Shown: piece after piece, positions 18,294-26,441 of the stretch
How positions within the stretch are numbered: the first letter of the stretch is position 1
Layout: the number at the start of each line of letters is the position of its first letter
Origin: Sphingobacterium sp. UBA5670
Lineage (GTDB): Bacteria; Bacteroidota; Bacteroidia; Sphingobacteriales; Sphingobacteriaceae
Direction: 5' to 3'
Assembly (NCBI RefSeq): GCF_002420705.1
Contig: NZ_DIIM01000018.1
Location: 1 to 64,000, forward strand
DNA length: 64,000 nt
The notes under the pieces: generated by a model
Seen by the model: the letters and a program-made list of their open reading frames with translations, nothing else
Told to the model about the DNA's origin: nothing
Databases searched by the model: none
Program-made: the position numbers and the translations under genes

Positions 18294-19645
18294 GGGAGTG
18301 TAAACTGAACTGTGTCATTGGATAATTAACCAAAATCTAAAAGCCTCTATCAAGTTTGAGCCTATCCCCAAATTTAATGTAAAGTTGGGATATGGTCAAT
18401 CCCCAGTTATGCACTGGCATTGTCCACTTTTTAGAGATGTCCTTTATTATCAGAAACATCAGCTTCATAAGAGCCTGCTCAGAACTGAATGCACCTTTAG
18501 ACTTCGTTATTTTACGGATCTGTCGGTGCATTCCTTCAATAGGATTAGTAGTATAGATAGTCTTACGCACCTGCTCATCATACTCAAAAAAAGTAGAGAG
18601 GTTGATCCAGTTATCGAGCCATGACTTAGCGGCTATGGGATATTTCTTGCCCCATTTCTCTTCAAAGACCAGTAGTTTTTCATATCCCATTTCTTCGTTT
18701 ACAGCTTTATAAACGGGCTTTAAATCTTCAATAACAGCCTTTTTGTCCTTTTCTGTAACGTAGCGCATGCTTGATCTAATCTGATGGACAATGCATAACT
18801 GAACTTTTGTTTTTGGAAAAATAGCTTCTATAGCTTCAGGAAAGCCCTTCAGTCCATCAATACAGGCTATCAGGATGTCCTCTACACCGCGTTGCTTTAG
18901 ATCGGTGAGTACGGATAGCCAGAATTTTGCTCCTTCATTTTCCGAACTATAAAGCCCTATCAGGTCTTTGCGACCATCCATTCCTATGCCCAGGATATTA
19001 TAAATGGCCCGGGACTCAACCGTACCGTTCTGACGGACTTTATAATGCATGCAGTCTAGGAAAACAAAGGGATAGACGGCTTCTAGCGGACGACTTCGCC
19101 ACTCGTTAACAGCGGGCATGACGCTTTCTGTAATACGGGATATTTCAGTTGCAGAAATCTCCATAGCATACATCTCGCGGATAAAATCACTTATTGCACG
19201 TGTGCTCATACCTTTGGCATACATGCTCAACACGTGTCCCTCAAGCTGTTCGGTGATGATTAATTGTCTCTTAGGTACTACTTTAGGGTCGAACGTTCCC
19301 GATCTATCCCGGCCTGTCTCCAGCTCAAAAGTTCCGGTATTGAGACCGCGGACTGTCTTTTTTGTCTTGCCATTTCGACGGTTGCTATTGCCCGAAGCTT
19401 TCTCTTCGTTCAAGTGGTTTTCCAGTTCTCCATCCATCATTGATTCCAACAGATGCTTCATTAACGGCGCTAAGACGCCATCATTGGGAGACAAACTTTT
19501 ACCTTCGTAAAGACCTTGCATGGCTTCTGCCTTGAAGCGTTCAAAGTCGAATGGGTCTTTTTCTTTCATGACCGTGTCGTTTGAATAATTGAATATAAAT
19601 AATCTTATTGAATTATTCCATTGACACAGTTCATGTTACAGTCTC
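18294..19645 (-). mobile_element. IS256-family insertion sequence, complete
   Basis: The element is 1352 bp long and encodes one transposase. Its 29-bp terminal inverted repeats (18294-18322 and 19617-19645) agree at 24 positions, sharing TGAACTGTGTCA followed by TGGA. It is flanked by a perfect 8-bp direct repeat, ATTATTGC. Unaltered ends and duplication argue for a recent insertion. It landed in the last codons of a double-glycine peptide gene and separates that gene from a CPBP gene. Confidence 0.92.
18337..19569 (-). CDS. IS256-family (Mutator type) transposase
   Basis: The 410-residue protein has the length usual for the family and the DDE catalytic layout: Asp in FLDCMHYK (about residue 174), Asp in ACIDGLKGFPEAI (about residue 239) and Glu in TNPIEGMHRQIRK (about residue 346). 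The N-terminal part contains the glycine/asparagine-rich NRRNGKTKKTVRG segment that precedes the catalytic core. The frame is intact, so the element may be active. It occupies almost the whole element, with only 43 bp and 76 bp to the ends. Confidence 0.95.
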   Translation of the reverse strand: MKEKDPFDFERFKAEAMQGLYEGKSLSPNDGVLAPLMKHLLESMMDGELENHLNEEKASGNSNRRNGKTKKTVRGLNTGTFELETGRDRSGTFDPKVVPKRQLIITEQLEGHVLSMYAKGMSTRAISDFIREMYAMEISATEISRITESVMPAVNEWRSRPLEAVYPFVFLDCMHYKVRQNGTVESRAIYNILGIGMDGRKDLIGLYSSENEGAKFWLSVLTDLKQRGVEDILIACIDGLKGFPEAIEAIFPKTKVQLCIVHQIRSSMRYVTEKDKKAVIEDLKPVYKAVNEEMGYEKLLVFEEKWGKKYPIAAKSWLDNWINLSTFFEYDEQVRKTIYTTNPIEGMHRQIRKITKSKGAFSSEQALMKLMFLIIKDISKKWTMPVHNWGLTISQLYIKFGDRLKLDRGF

Positions 19646-19785
19646 ATTATTGCTAAACCTCTCCTCAATCCATCCCCTATATCCTTTCCAGCTTGGTAGG
19701 CTTCAGGATATCTAACACCACCTTCAAGATCAACTAATTCTAAGTTAGTTAATTCTTCTATATTTAAATCATTAATATTTTTCAT
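19636..19785 (-). pseudogene. Double-glycine leader peptide, C-terminus replaced by the IS
   Basis: The present frame encodes 49 residues: an acidic leader MKNINDLNIEELTNLELVDL, then EGG, then VRYPEAYQAGKDIGDGLRRG-LAI, and finally MRL, the last codons contributed by the IS end. Removing the IS and one ATTATTGC copy restores a 54-residue frame ending LAIIGIYLLFV with a TAA. The restored core of 31 residues is amphipathic with a hydrophobic tail. A peptidase-C39 transporter encoded in the same operon would cut after GG. It lies 4 bp after the next double-glycine gene. The altered peptide may still be exported but has lost its hydrophobic end. Confidence 0.8.
19646..19653. repeat. Target-site duplication, right copy
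   Basis: This is the second copy of ATTATTGC, lying inside the codons for LAI of the interrupted peptide gene. Confidence 0.85.
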
Positions 19786-19789
19786 AATC

Positions 19790-19954
19790 TTAACCTAAAA
19801 GTCCATCAATAAGACCGCTAAAAAAATCCCCCCAAAAGTAGGCTGTATTTGGAGATATCATACCATCACTTTGATTCCACCCTCCATCAATTACTTCCAT
19901 TTCTTTCGCATCCATTTCCTGAACACCGAAACCTTTTAAATCTAATGTATTCAT
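19790..19954 (-). CDS. Double-glycine leader peptide, bacteriocin or signal candidate
   Basis: The 54-residue product has a leader ending EMDAKEMEVIDGG (Gly24-Gly25) and a 29-residue core, WNQSDGMISPNTAYFWGDFF then SGLIDGLLG. The leader is close to that of the peptide at 38491-38679 (EMDSKEMKNINGG). It lies in the exporter operon between the HTH gene and the IS-interrupted peptide, so the C39 transporter at 21.7-23.9 kb is the likely processing exporter. The core tail matches the tail of the single-helix peptide at 17192-17329. Killing and signalling functions cannot be told apart from sequence. Confidence 0.8.
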   Translation of the reverse strand: MNTLDLKGFGVQEMDAKEMEVIDGGWNQSDGMISPNTAYFWGDFFSGLIDGLLG

Positions 19955-20045
19955 TTTTTTGATTTATAAAAAATTAGTTCCTACTCTATTATCAGCCTTT
20001 TCAGATTCCTGCTTTCGTTGATCAACACAACTAAATTACATTTGC

Positions 20046-20363
20046 TTACTCCACAAAAACAGTAGTGAATAAAATAGTTGAAAAAAATTTTTCACCGCCC
20101 GAGATATAGCGGAGCTTATCATCACCCAGCGCTTCCATCTTCAACGAAATCGAAATCATAAACTCATAGGTATAATAATACGTATAGTCCTGACGAGAAT
20201 ACTCAATCGGTGCACCTCGCCCCCTGAGCTCATCCATCATCGCATACAATCGGGAAACGGATATCCCCAATCGCTTAGATAATTCAATAGGTGTCCCCGT
20301 CCTTCTCTGCCGGATCAACTTGTCCAACAAATTAATCCGATCTATATATTGGAATAGCTTCAT
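20046..20363 (-). CDS. Small winged-helix/HTH protein of the peptide operon
   Basis: The 105-residue protein has an N-terminal helix-turn-helix (residues about 8-50; RTGTPIELSKRLGISVSRLY) of the HTH_11-like kind. About 50 C-terminal residues are not recognised. A paralogue with the same RTGTP-ELxKRLGxSVxRLY pattern is encoded at 38765-39085, also beside double-glycine peptides. It follows the TolC-type gene by 7 bp, so it is cotranscribed with the exporter. It is a candidate reader of the shared promoter box, which is inference: nothing here shows which DNA it binds. It may instead bind a peptide or repress its own operon. Confidence 0.75.
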   Translation of the reverse strand: MKLFQYIDRINLLDKLIRQRRTGTPIELSKRLGISVSRLYAMMDELRGRGAPIEYSRQDYTYYYTYEFMISISLKMEALGDDKLRYISGGEKFFSTILFTTVFVE

Positions 20364-20370
20364 AATGATT

Positions 20371-21717
20371 TTAATTTATCGATCCATAAATCTGATAGCG
20401 CAGCATGAGCTGATTGAACACCACATTATATTTGCTGCGGATCGTTTCCGACTCCGCCTTGATCAAATTACTTTTACTGGTATTGACATCATAGATGGAC
20501 GCTTTGCCCGCTTCAAAACTGCGTAAAGTGTAATCCAGAGATTGCGCTGTTGCCGTGTTCGCTTCTACCGCAATACCATATTGCTTTCTGTTCTCCTCCA
20601 GTTCAAACAATAGCTTGTCTAGGATCTGCCGTTGAGCAAGCCTTTCATTGTTGGCCGACAGTTGGATATTTTGCTTGTTAAATTCGATCTGCTTCAACTG
20701 CCGTTTTGTTTTCCCTTTGTTAAATATGGGTACCGAAATTGTTACGGCGAGCTGCTGGGCAAAATTATCTTTGCTCTGCGCAAAAAAAGGCCGTGTATTC
20801 TCTGCTTTAAATGCATTGAAATAGGTACTTCCTAAACCAGCAGATCCCTTTACCGTCGGAAATAGCGCTGCTTTAACCAGTTTGGACTCGACTTCAAGTC
20901 CATCCTCCTGACTTCGAAGCTTAGCAAATACCGGATTATGTAAATACGCTTCCTCCCACAGGCTGGATGGATCGGAAAAAGCATGCTCTTGCAGGAGATC
21001 ATTCTCTGCTATTGGGACAGCCAGGCTTAAGTTATTATAGTCCGGGTAGTTCATCAGCTGGGCTAACTTAAGCAAGGACTGTCGTCGATCTTTGTGATAC
21101 TGTTGGTATTGCTGTTTCTCCCGTGCCAGATTGGCCTTTGCTTCGGCAACTACCGACACAGCGGTTGCCCCCACCTCCGTGCTTTTCTCGGCTTTATCCA
21201 ATAACTGCTGTGAAAACTGCATGGCCGAATCCTGGGACACCAACAGTGCCTGAGCCAGCAAGGTCTGCAGATAGGCTTCCATCAGCTGAACGGTAAGATT
21301 CCTTTTCAATATCTCTTTTTCGATACGTTCCTGTTCCACCTCGGAAGCGGCTTTCTTGGCTTGGTTTCGAAAATAGTTATATTGGTATAGGGTCAGTTCT
21401 GCATTGATTCCCATGTTGCTATTCAGATTATCATTACGCCGGATCGTACCAAATACATCCTGCGATGATCCAAAAGTCGTATAACCATTTGCATAGCCGT
21501 TCACACTTGGCAAGCGTTCCCGCAATGCCATTTGCTGATCCAGCACTTTTATCTCAGCCTTGATATCCTGCTGTTTGATCGGTAGATTATGAACCAGGGC
21601 ATAATCGATACAATCCTGTAAAGTCCAGGCTCGCTGCGCCAGTACATTCGTAGATAACAGTACCGCTAAAAAAATAAAACAGCACTTTATCCTGCTTCTT
21701 TGATAATTGTTCATCAT
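20371..21717 (-). CDS. TolC-family outer-membrane channel of the peptide exporter
   Basis: The 448-residue protein carries an N-terminal signal peptide (hydrophobic residues 12-25, ending NVLAQ), then two outer-membrane-efflux repeats rich in coiled-coil heptads. The start of the mature part, AWTLQDCIDYALVHNLPI, is typical for TolC proteins. It is preceded by the C39 exporter (16 bp) and followed by the HTH gene. It would complete a tripartite type-I secretion path from cytoplasm to the outside. It is distinct from the second TolC-like protein at 35.9-37.3 kb. Confidence 0.92.
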   Translation of the reverse strand: MMNNYQRSRIKCCFIFLAVLLSTNVLAQRAWTLQDCIDYALVHNLPIKQQDIKAEIKVLDQQMALRERLPSVNGYANGYTTFGSSQDVFGTIRRNDNLNSNMGINAELTLYQYNYFRNQAKKAASEVEQERIEKEILKRNLTVQLMEAYLQTLLAQALLVSQDSAMQFSQQLLDKAEKSTEVGATAVSVVAEAKANLAREKQQYQQYHKDRRQSLLKLAQLMNYPDYNNLSLAVPIAENDLLQEHAFSDPSSLWEEAYLHNPVFAKLRSQEDGLEVESKLVKAALFPTVKGSAGLGSTYFNAFKAENTRPFFAQSKDNFAQQLAVTISVPIFNKGKTKRQLKQIEFNKQNIQLSANNERLAQRQILDKLLFELEENRKQYGIAVEANTATAQSLDYTLRSFEAGKASIYDVNTSKSNLIKAESETIRSKYNVVFNQLMLRYQIYGSIN

Positions 21718-21733
21718 TGAATAAAAACAACAG

Positions 21734-23896
21734 TTAGTTTAACACGATCGATTGCTTTTTCCACATATCCCTATAAGCAGACTCTTGGGTTAATAATTCC
21801 TCATGTTCGCCCTGTTCGATAAGTACACCATCTTTAAGCACCATAATGGTATCGGCCTCGGCAATGGTACTCAGCCGATGTGCAATCACAATCATCGTCT
21901 TACCAGAATCTTTGAAGCGGCGAAACGCCTGCTGAATCACCTGTTCTGTTGAAGTATCCAAAGCTGAAGTCGCTTCGTCTAAAATCAAAATATCTGGATT
22001 GCGGTATAATGCTCGTGCTATGGCAATGCGCTGCCGCTGTCCACCGGATAGCATGGATCCATTTTCACCCAGTTGAGTTTCAAAACCGGCTGGCAACTTT
22101 TCAATAAAAGACATCATGTCCAATTCATTGACCACCCGCAAGAGACGCTGAAAATTAGGGATATCCTCACCAACAGCAATATTGCTGACAACATTACCCG
22201 AAAAAAGATCGATCTGTTGGGGCACGATGGCAATGCGTTCCCGAAGGGAGCTCTTCGAAATATAGTTCAGATCGTATTGCCCAATAGAAATCTTCCCCTC
22301 CTGTAATGGATACAGCTGTTGAATAAGCGCTCCCAGCGTAGTCTTACCGCTTCCACTCTCTCCGATCACAGCCGTCATCTTGCCCTGCTGTATCCGGCAG
22401 CTAAAATTTCGGAATACCTCTACCCGTGATCCGTAAGAAAAACGAACATTATCAAAGACGATATCCCCAACCAGATCCGAATTAAGCTGTAATTTTTCTT
22501 CTGATTCTTCGCGCTCCAGATCCATAATTTCAAACAGGCGATCTGCTGCAATCAATGCATTCTGCAGTGTCTTGTTCATGCCGATCAATTGTGTCACCGG
22601 CCCGGTAAAATAGCCGATCAATGCGTAAAATGAGAGTAGTTCTCCCGGTGTGATCGTACGTTCAATCACATAATATGAACCAGCCCATAAGAGGATAATA
22701 GTAAATAACCGCGACAACAATTCACCAGAGGTACTGGAAAACAAGCCATTCATCACCGAAGCATAAATGGTTTTCAATAAATGCGAAAACCGATCGTCTG
22801 TACCACTATTAAAATAAGTTTCAATGCCAAACTGCTTGATAGTCTTGACCGAATTGAGCGATTCGACCAAATGAGATTCCAGTTCGGCCCCTTCTTCCAT
22901 CATCCGGCGCTCTACTTTTTTGTTCAGTTTATTCGAAAGCCAATAGACCCCTAGATAAAAAGGGATAACGAGCAGCATGATCAAGGCCAGCTTCCAAAAA
23001 TAGGTAAACATAAGCGCGAAGGAAAAGACCACGATCAACACATTGACGACAGCTTGTATCGCCACATCATTGATAAAAGCACGAATTTTGACTGCATCGT
23101 TAACCCGCGATATAATCTCGCCCACTTTCATTGTATCAAAGAAACGTTGCGGAAGGCTCAGCAAGTGTTTATAGTAACCTAAAATCAGATATTTATCGAT
23201 CCTTTGCCCCGTCTGCAAGACCATAACACTTTTCAATGTACCAATAAGTAACTGCAACACCAGAATAACCAACATGCCAATAGAGAGCAGGTTCAGTAAG
23301 CGCACATTGCCATCGACAAGTACATAATCGGTAATTTTCTCGATGTAAAACGATGTTGAAAGCCCCAGCAGCGTATACACGGCAGCGCCCACCAGTGCCT
23401 GAACGATCACCGAGCGATGCGGCCGAATCAGATTCCAGAATCGCTTGAAAACAGCCGTCTTCTCATTTTTCTGCTCAAAGTATTCATTGGGCTCCATTAA
23501 GATCAGTACCCCGGTCCAGATCTTCTGAAAGGCCTCAAATGTGTATTTTTCCACTTTTCCCAGTCCGGGATCCATCACCGTAATTTTATCTTTTTCAACC
23601 TGATAGATCACCACATAATGCTGGAGCTGCTCTTTAAGCACCACATGAGCAATTGCCGGAAGCGGGATCTGCGGAATAGCATCCATTGCGCCCTTGACAC
23701 CTTTGGCATTAAAACCCATCTGTTGCAGTCCTTGCACCATCCCCAACACATTGGTACCACGTGTATCGGTATGACAAAATTGTCTGATCTTGGCGATGGG
23801 AATATGTGTGCCATAATAGCCTGCAATAGAAGCCAGACAAGCCGCTCCACAGTCACGGATATCGTGCTGTTTGATGCAAACAGGTGATTTTTTCAT
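21734..23896 (-). CDS. Peptidase-C39 ABC exporter (peptide cleavage and export)
   Basis: The 720-residue protein has three parts. The N-terminal C39 cysteine-peptidase domain (residues 1-135) shows Cys16 in DCGAAC, His93 in LQHYVVIYQV and Asp109 in MDPGLG. The membrane domain with about six helices lies near residues 155-440. The nucleotide-binding domain has Walker A GESGSGKTT, signature LSGGQRQR and Walker B ILILDEATSALD. Such proteins remove double-glycine leaders while exporting the peptide. The catalytic set is complete, and the operon itself encodes two such peptides, so the substrate assignment is strong. The gene is 37 bp after the adaptor gene. Confidence 0.95.
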   Translation of the reverse strand: MKKSPVCIKQHDIRDCGAACLASIAGYYGTHIPIAKIRQFCHTDTRGTNVLGMVQGLQQMGFNAKGVKGAMDAIPQIPLPAIAHVVLKEQLQHYVVIYQVEKDKITVMDPGLGKVEKYTFEAFQKIWTGVLILMEPNEYFEQKNEKTAVFKRFWNLIRPHRSVIVQALVGAAVYTLLGLSTSFYIEKITDYVLVDGNVRLLNLLSIGMLVILVLQLLIGTLKSVMVLQTGQRIDKYLILGYYKHLLSLPQRFFDTMKVGEIISRVNDAVKIRAFINDVAIQAVVNVLIVVFSFALMFTYFWKLALIMLLVIPFYLGVYWLSNKLNKKVERRMMEEGAELESHLVESLNSVKTIKQFGIETYFNSGTDDRFSHLLKTIYASVMNGLFSSTSGELLSRLFTIILLWAGSYYVIERTITPGELLSFYALIGYFTGPVTQLIGMNKTLQNALIAADRLFEIMDLEREESEEKLQLNSDLVGDIVFDNVRFSYGSRVEVFRNFSCRIQQGKMTAVIGESGSGKTTLGALIQQLYPLQEGKISIGQYDLNYISKSSLRERIAIVPQQIDLFSGNVVSNIAVGEDIPNFQRLLRVVNELDMMSFIEKLPAGFETQLGENGSMLSGGQRQRIAIARALYRNPDILILDEATSALDTSTEQVIQQAFRRFKDSGKTMIVIAHRLSTIAEADTIMVLKDGVLIEQGEHEELLTQESAYRDMWKKQSIVLN

Positions 23897-23933
23897 TCGT
23901 ACAAATTATTATTGTCAGATAATAGAGAAGTTC

Positions 23934-25034
23934 TTATAATACGCTCGTTTTAGCGCCAAGGTTTGGATTGAACAGGTCATCAGCCCGATCAAACAGGAGC
24001 TGCCATAAGGTACGGTCCAAGAGATAAAATCGGGCATTGAATGTATTCCCCTTTCCTACAAAGACCTTATTGCCATTGGGTAAGCTCAGGAAATTTTGAT
24101 CCATGCGGCACCTGACCCTAAAAAAAGATCCCTGCTGCTGATCCGTCACCAAATTGTAGTCGATATCATGCACTGTACCTGACAGAAATCCCCATTGGTT
24201 ATAATTATACGTATCCATCTGAAACTTGACCGATTGATCCTTTTTGATATAACCAATGGATTTGGCAGGCACCATACATTCAGCGATAAGTTGATCCTCT
24301 GGTGAGATTTCCAGAATATCCTGTCCCTGCACGAGCTGTCCTCCTTTTTGATATCCTTTAAAATTAACCACTGTTCCCGTTATAGGCGCCCGAACAATAT
24401 AGTTTTGACCATCAATTAAGATTGACTTCTTCTCGGATGACAATGATTGAGCCTTCTGTTGCAGTTCGACCAATTTGGCACTCCATTGCGCCATCTGCTG
24501 CTTGCGTATTGTCAAAAACTGATTTTCAAGTTGTTCAAGAGAATACTGTGTCTTATCAAGTTCAGCTTGGGACACTACACCTTGGCTATACAGTTGGTTA
24601 TTACGATCTAGTTCACGGCGGGCTAAGGTAAGCTGAGACTGTATTTCCGACATCCGCTGTTCCATCGACAAATATTCCAGTTGATATTGTCCACCCTGCA
24701 GGCTTTTTGCCTTATCATCAAGAATAAGTTTTAGATCAGCAATTTGTCTTGCATAGTCAGCCGTTAAATCCTTGTTTAGAGACAATTTATTTTTCAGATC
24801 TTCAGAAACAACGATCAGTAAAGTATCCCCCTGTTTTACTTGCTGATTGTTGCCCACAATACGGTTGTCAATAATACGGCCACTGACCAAGGATAGCATC
24901 TTTGTATTCTCCATTGTAGGCCTAACAATTCCCTGTGCAGAAATCGAGATCGGCACTTTGATAAACGGTAATAATATCAGCCCTATCACTATAGCCACTA
25001 TCAGCAGTAAGTATATGATATTTGTTCTTTTCAT
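23934..25034 (-). CDS. HlyD-family periplasmic adaptor of the peptide exporter
   Basis: The 366-residue protein has one N-terminal membrane helix (residues about 5-27), a barrel-sandwich (biotinyl-lipoyl-like) part split by a long coiled-coil hairpin (about 90-210), and a beta-barrel C-terminal region. It links the inner-membrane C39 exporter with the TolC-type channel encoded downstream. It is the first gene of the operon, and its ATG lies about 47 bp below a copy of the shared promoter box. The neighbouring rhomboid gene is divergent. Confidence 0.93.
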   Translation of the reverse strand: MKRTNIIYLLLIVAIVIGLILLPFIKVPISISAQGIVRPTMENTKMLSLVSGRIIDNRIVGNNQQVKQGDTLLIVVSEDLKNKLSLNKDLTADYARQIADLKLILDDKAKSLQGGQYQLEYLSMEQRMSEIQSQLTLARRELDRNNQLYSQGVVSQAELDKTQYSLEQLENQFLTIRKQQMAQWSAKLVELQQKAQSLSSEKKSILIDGQNYIVRAPITGTVVNFKGYQKGGQLVQGQDILEISPEDQLIAECMVPAKSIGYIKKDQSVKFQMDTYNYNQWGFLSGTVHDIDYNLVTDQQQGSFFRVRCRMDQNFLSLPNGNKVFVGKGNTFNARFYLLDRTLWQLLFDRADDLFNPNLGAKTSVL

Positions 25035-25052
25035 CTTGGTTTTTAATCAATA

Positions 25053-25100
25053 CCCAAAAATGTAAATTGCATTTTAGATCCACCACAACCTGAGGTTGTA
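25053..25100 (-). promoter_or_regulatory. Shared promoter box copy (b), exporter operon
   Basis: Minus strand: TACAACCTCAGGTTGTGG with arms ACAACC/GGTTGT, then 27 nt from TTG to TTTG, where the -7 element is CATTTTTG. The -7 departs from TAnnTTTG, as expected of a promoter that needs an activator. It precedes hlyD, so it would drive adaptor, exporter, channel, HTH and peptides. Confidence 0.7.
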
Positions 25101-25146
25101 TTTTAAAATTTATTAATTAACTTACAGAGCAAATTAATAGTGGTTA

Positions 25147-25797
25147 ATGAAATTTTTTGATATTTTTCCAACATTCGCCGAAGCCCCCTATTCCTATATT
25201 GTCGTACCGATTATATTCGTATGCAGCATCATTGGATTTTGTAACAAATCGTTTTTCCACGCGCTGATCCTGCACCCATACGAAATAGCAAAAGGTAAGC
25301 GTATTCATACCTTACTTACCTCTGCGTTAATTCATCGCAACTGGATTCACCTATTGTTTAATTGTATTGTAATTTTTGGATTAGGGTATGATATGTTTGG
25401 TAATCTCCATCAAGAGTATGGTACTACAGTGGCATATATAGGTACAATATCTATTTTTTTTCTTTTAATCATTCTCCCCAATATCATTCAGACATTTTTC
25501 AAAAAGAACGATTTTACATTTACTGCCGTTGGCGCATCGGGCCTCTCATTTGGACTATTCGGTTTTTCAGCGTTATTTTTTCCTTTACAAAAAACAAGTA
25601 GCCATCTCTTTTCTTTTGTACAAAACACTTCTCAAAGATGGATAGTAGGACTGGGGATACTTATACTATTGACTTTTGTAGGAAAATTAAAGAAAACAAA
25701 TAAACAGTTACACCTAGTGGCATATCTAATAGGTTCTATCGTTGCATTAATGGTTAGACATACCTCAATAATAGAAATGTACCAAGCACTCTTTTAG
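25147..25797 (+). CDS. Rhomboid-family intramembrane serine protease
   Basis: The 216-residue multi-pass membrane protein has the rhomboid pattern: HRNWIHLLFN in the second helix, the catalytic serine motif GASGLSFG (about residue 130), and a histidine in LHLVAYLIG in the last helix. The catalytic Ser-His pair is therefore present. Rhomboids cut membrane proteins within or next to their helices. It is divergent from the exporter operon and converges tail to tail with a double-glycine peptide gene, its stop 2 bp from that stop. A role in handling small membrane peptides is tempting but inferred. Confidence 0.88.
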   Translation: MKFFDIFPTFAEAPYSYIVVPIIFVCSIIGFCNKSFFHALILHPYEIAKGKRIHTLLTSALIHRNWIHLLFNCIVIFGLGYDMFGNLHQEYGTTVAYIGTISIFFLLIILPNIIQTFFKKNDFTFTAVGASGLSFGLFGFSALFFPLQKTSSHLFSFVQNTSQRWIVGLGILILLTFVGKLKKTNKQLHLVAYLIGSIVALMVRHTSIIEMYQALF

Positions 25798-25799
25798 GG

Positions 25800-25940
25800 T
25801 TATGAAGTTAACAGATCCCATATTGATTCAAGCCAGCTTCCCCTCTTCTCATCTTTCCTTTCCGATCCACCTCCTCCGATTTCAACTTTTTCATTTTCTT
25901 CAAGTTCTCTTACATTAATTTCTTTTAATTTTTTTTCCAT
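25800..25940 (-). CDS. Double-glycine leader peptide, separately transcribed
   Basis: The 46-residue product has a charged leader, MEKKLKEINVRELEENEKVE, followed by IGGGG and a short charged, then aromatic core (SERKDEKRGSWLESIWDLLT). Cleavage after the first GG would leave about 23 residues. It is monocistronic, with its own copy of the shared promoter box 48 bp upstream, and would need the C39 exporter of the adjacent operon. The core is smaller and more charged than those of the other GG peptides, which would fit an inducing signal better than a pore-former; that is a guess. Confidence 0.75.
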   Translation of the reverse strand: MEKKLKEINVRELEENEKVEIGGGGSERKDEKRGSWLESIWDLLTS

Positions 25941-25962
25941 GATATCTCAATATTTTTTTATC

Positions 25963-26008
25963 AAAATTCATGGAAAAGAGGCTTAGCCACCACAACCTAG
26001 GGTTATAG
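25963..26008 (-). promoter_or_regulatory. Shared promoter box copy (c), GG peptide
   Basis: Minus strand: TATAACCCTAGGTTGTGG, again 27 nt from TTG to TTTG, with the -7 element GAATTTTG. The right arm GGTTGTGGTGG is identical to copy (b). It lies in the divergent spacer between the GG peptide and the Cro/C1-type gene. Confidence 0.65.
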
Positions 26009-26100
26009 ACTATAACTAGAAGTTTTAACATCGAAATACTTTACAACTTCAAGTTATATTTATTAAATTAGGCTTTTCGATAATTTGGGTATTTAAAAGA

Positions 26101-26421
26101 ATGGCAAAAGAAGAAATCGGAACAATTATTAGACAAAAAAGAGAAAGTCTTAAGATATCGCAAGAAGCCGTTGCATTCGTTTTAGAGATATCACAGGCTG
26201 CCTATTCAAAAATCGAACGCAATGAGACGAAGTTAAAGGTAGAGCAGGTTTACAAGATTGCCGAATATTTTGGTATTACGATCTATGAGCTTTTACCACC
26301 AGCACTGGCCAGTGACATAACAGGAGAGAATATATTTGGCTTAGTCTATCACTATAGCAAACTTGTTGTAAAGAAAATAATTGCCTTATTTCAAGGGAAA
26401 CAATCTAAAAGTAAAGCCTAA
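26101..26421 (+). CDS. XRE (Cro/C1-type) HTH regulator
   Basis: The 106-residue protein has a complete Cro/C1 helix-turn-helix (residues about 8-62; GTIIRQKRESLKISQEAVAF then SQAAYSKIERNETKLKV). The C-terminal tail is basic. It is divergent from the double-glycine peptide gene and its promoter box, so it could act on that spacer. It converges with the S41 peptidase gene (20-bp gap). Target and signal are unknown. Confidence 0.85.
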   Translation: MAKEEIGTIIRQKRESLKISQEAVAFVLEISQAAYSKIERNETKLKVEQVYKIAEYFGITIYELLPPALASDITGENIFGLVYHYSKLVVKKIIALFQGKQSKSKA

Positions 26422-26441
26422 TCCCCCACTTACACTTCGCC

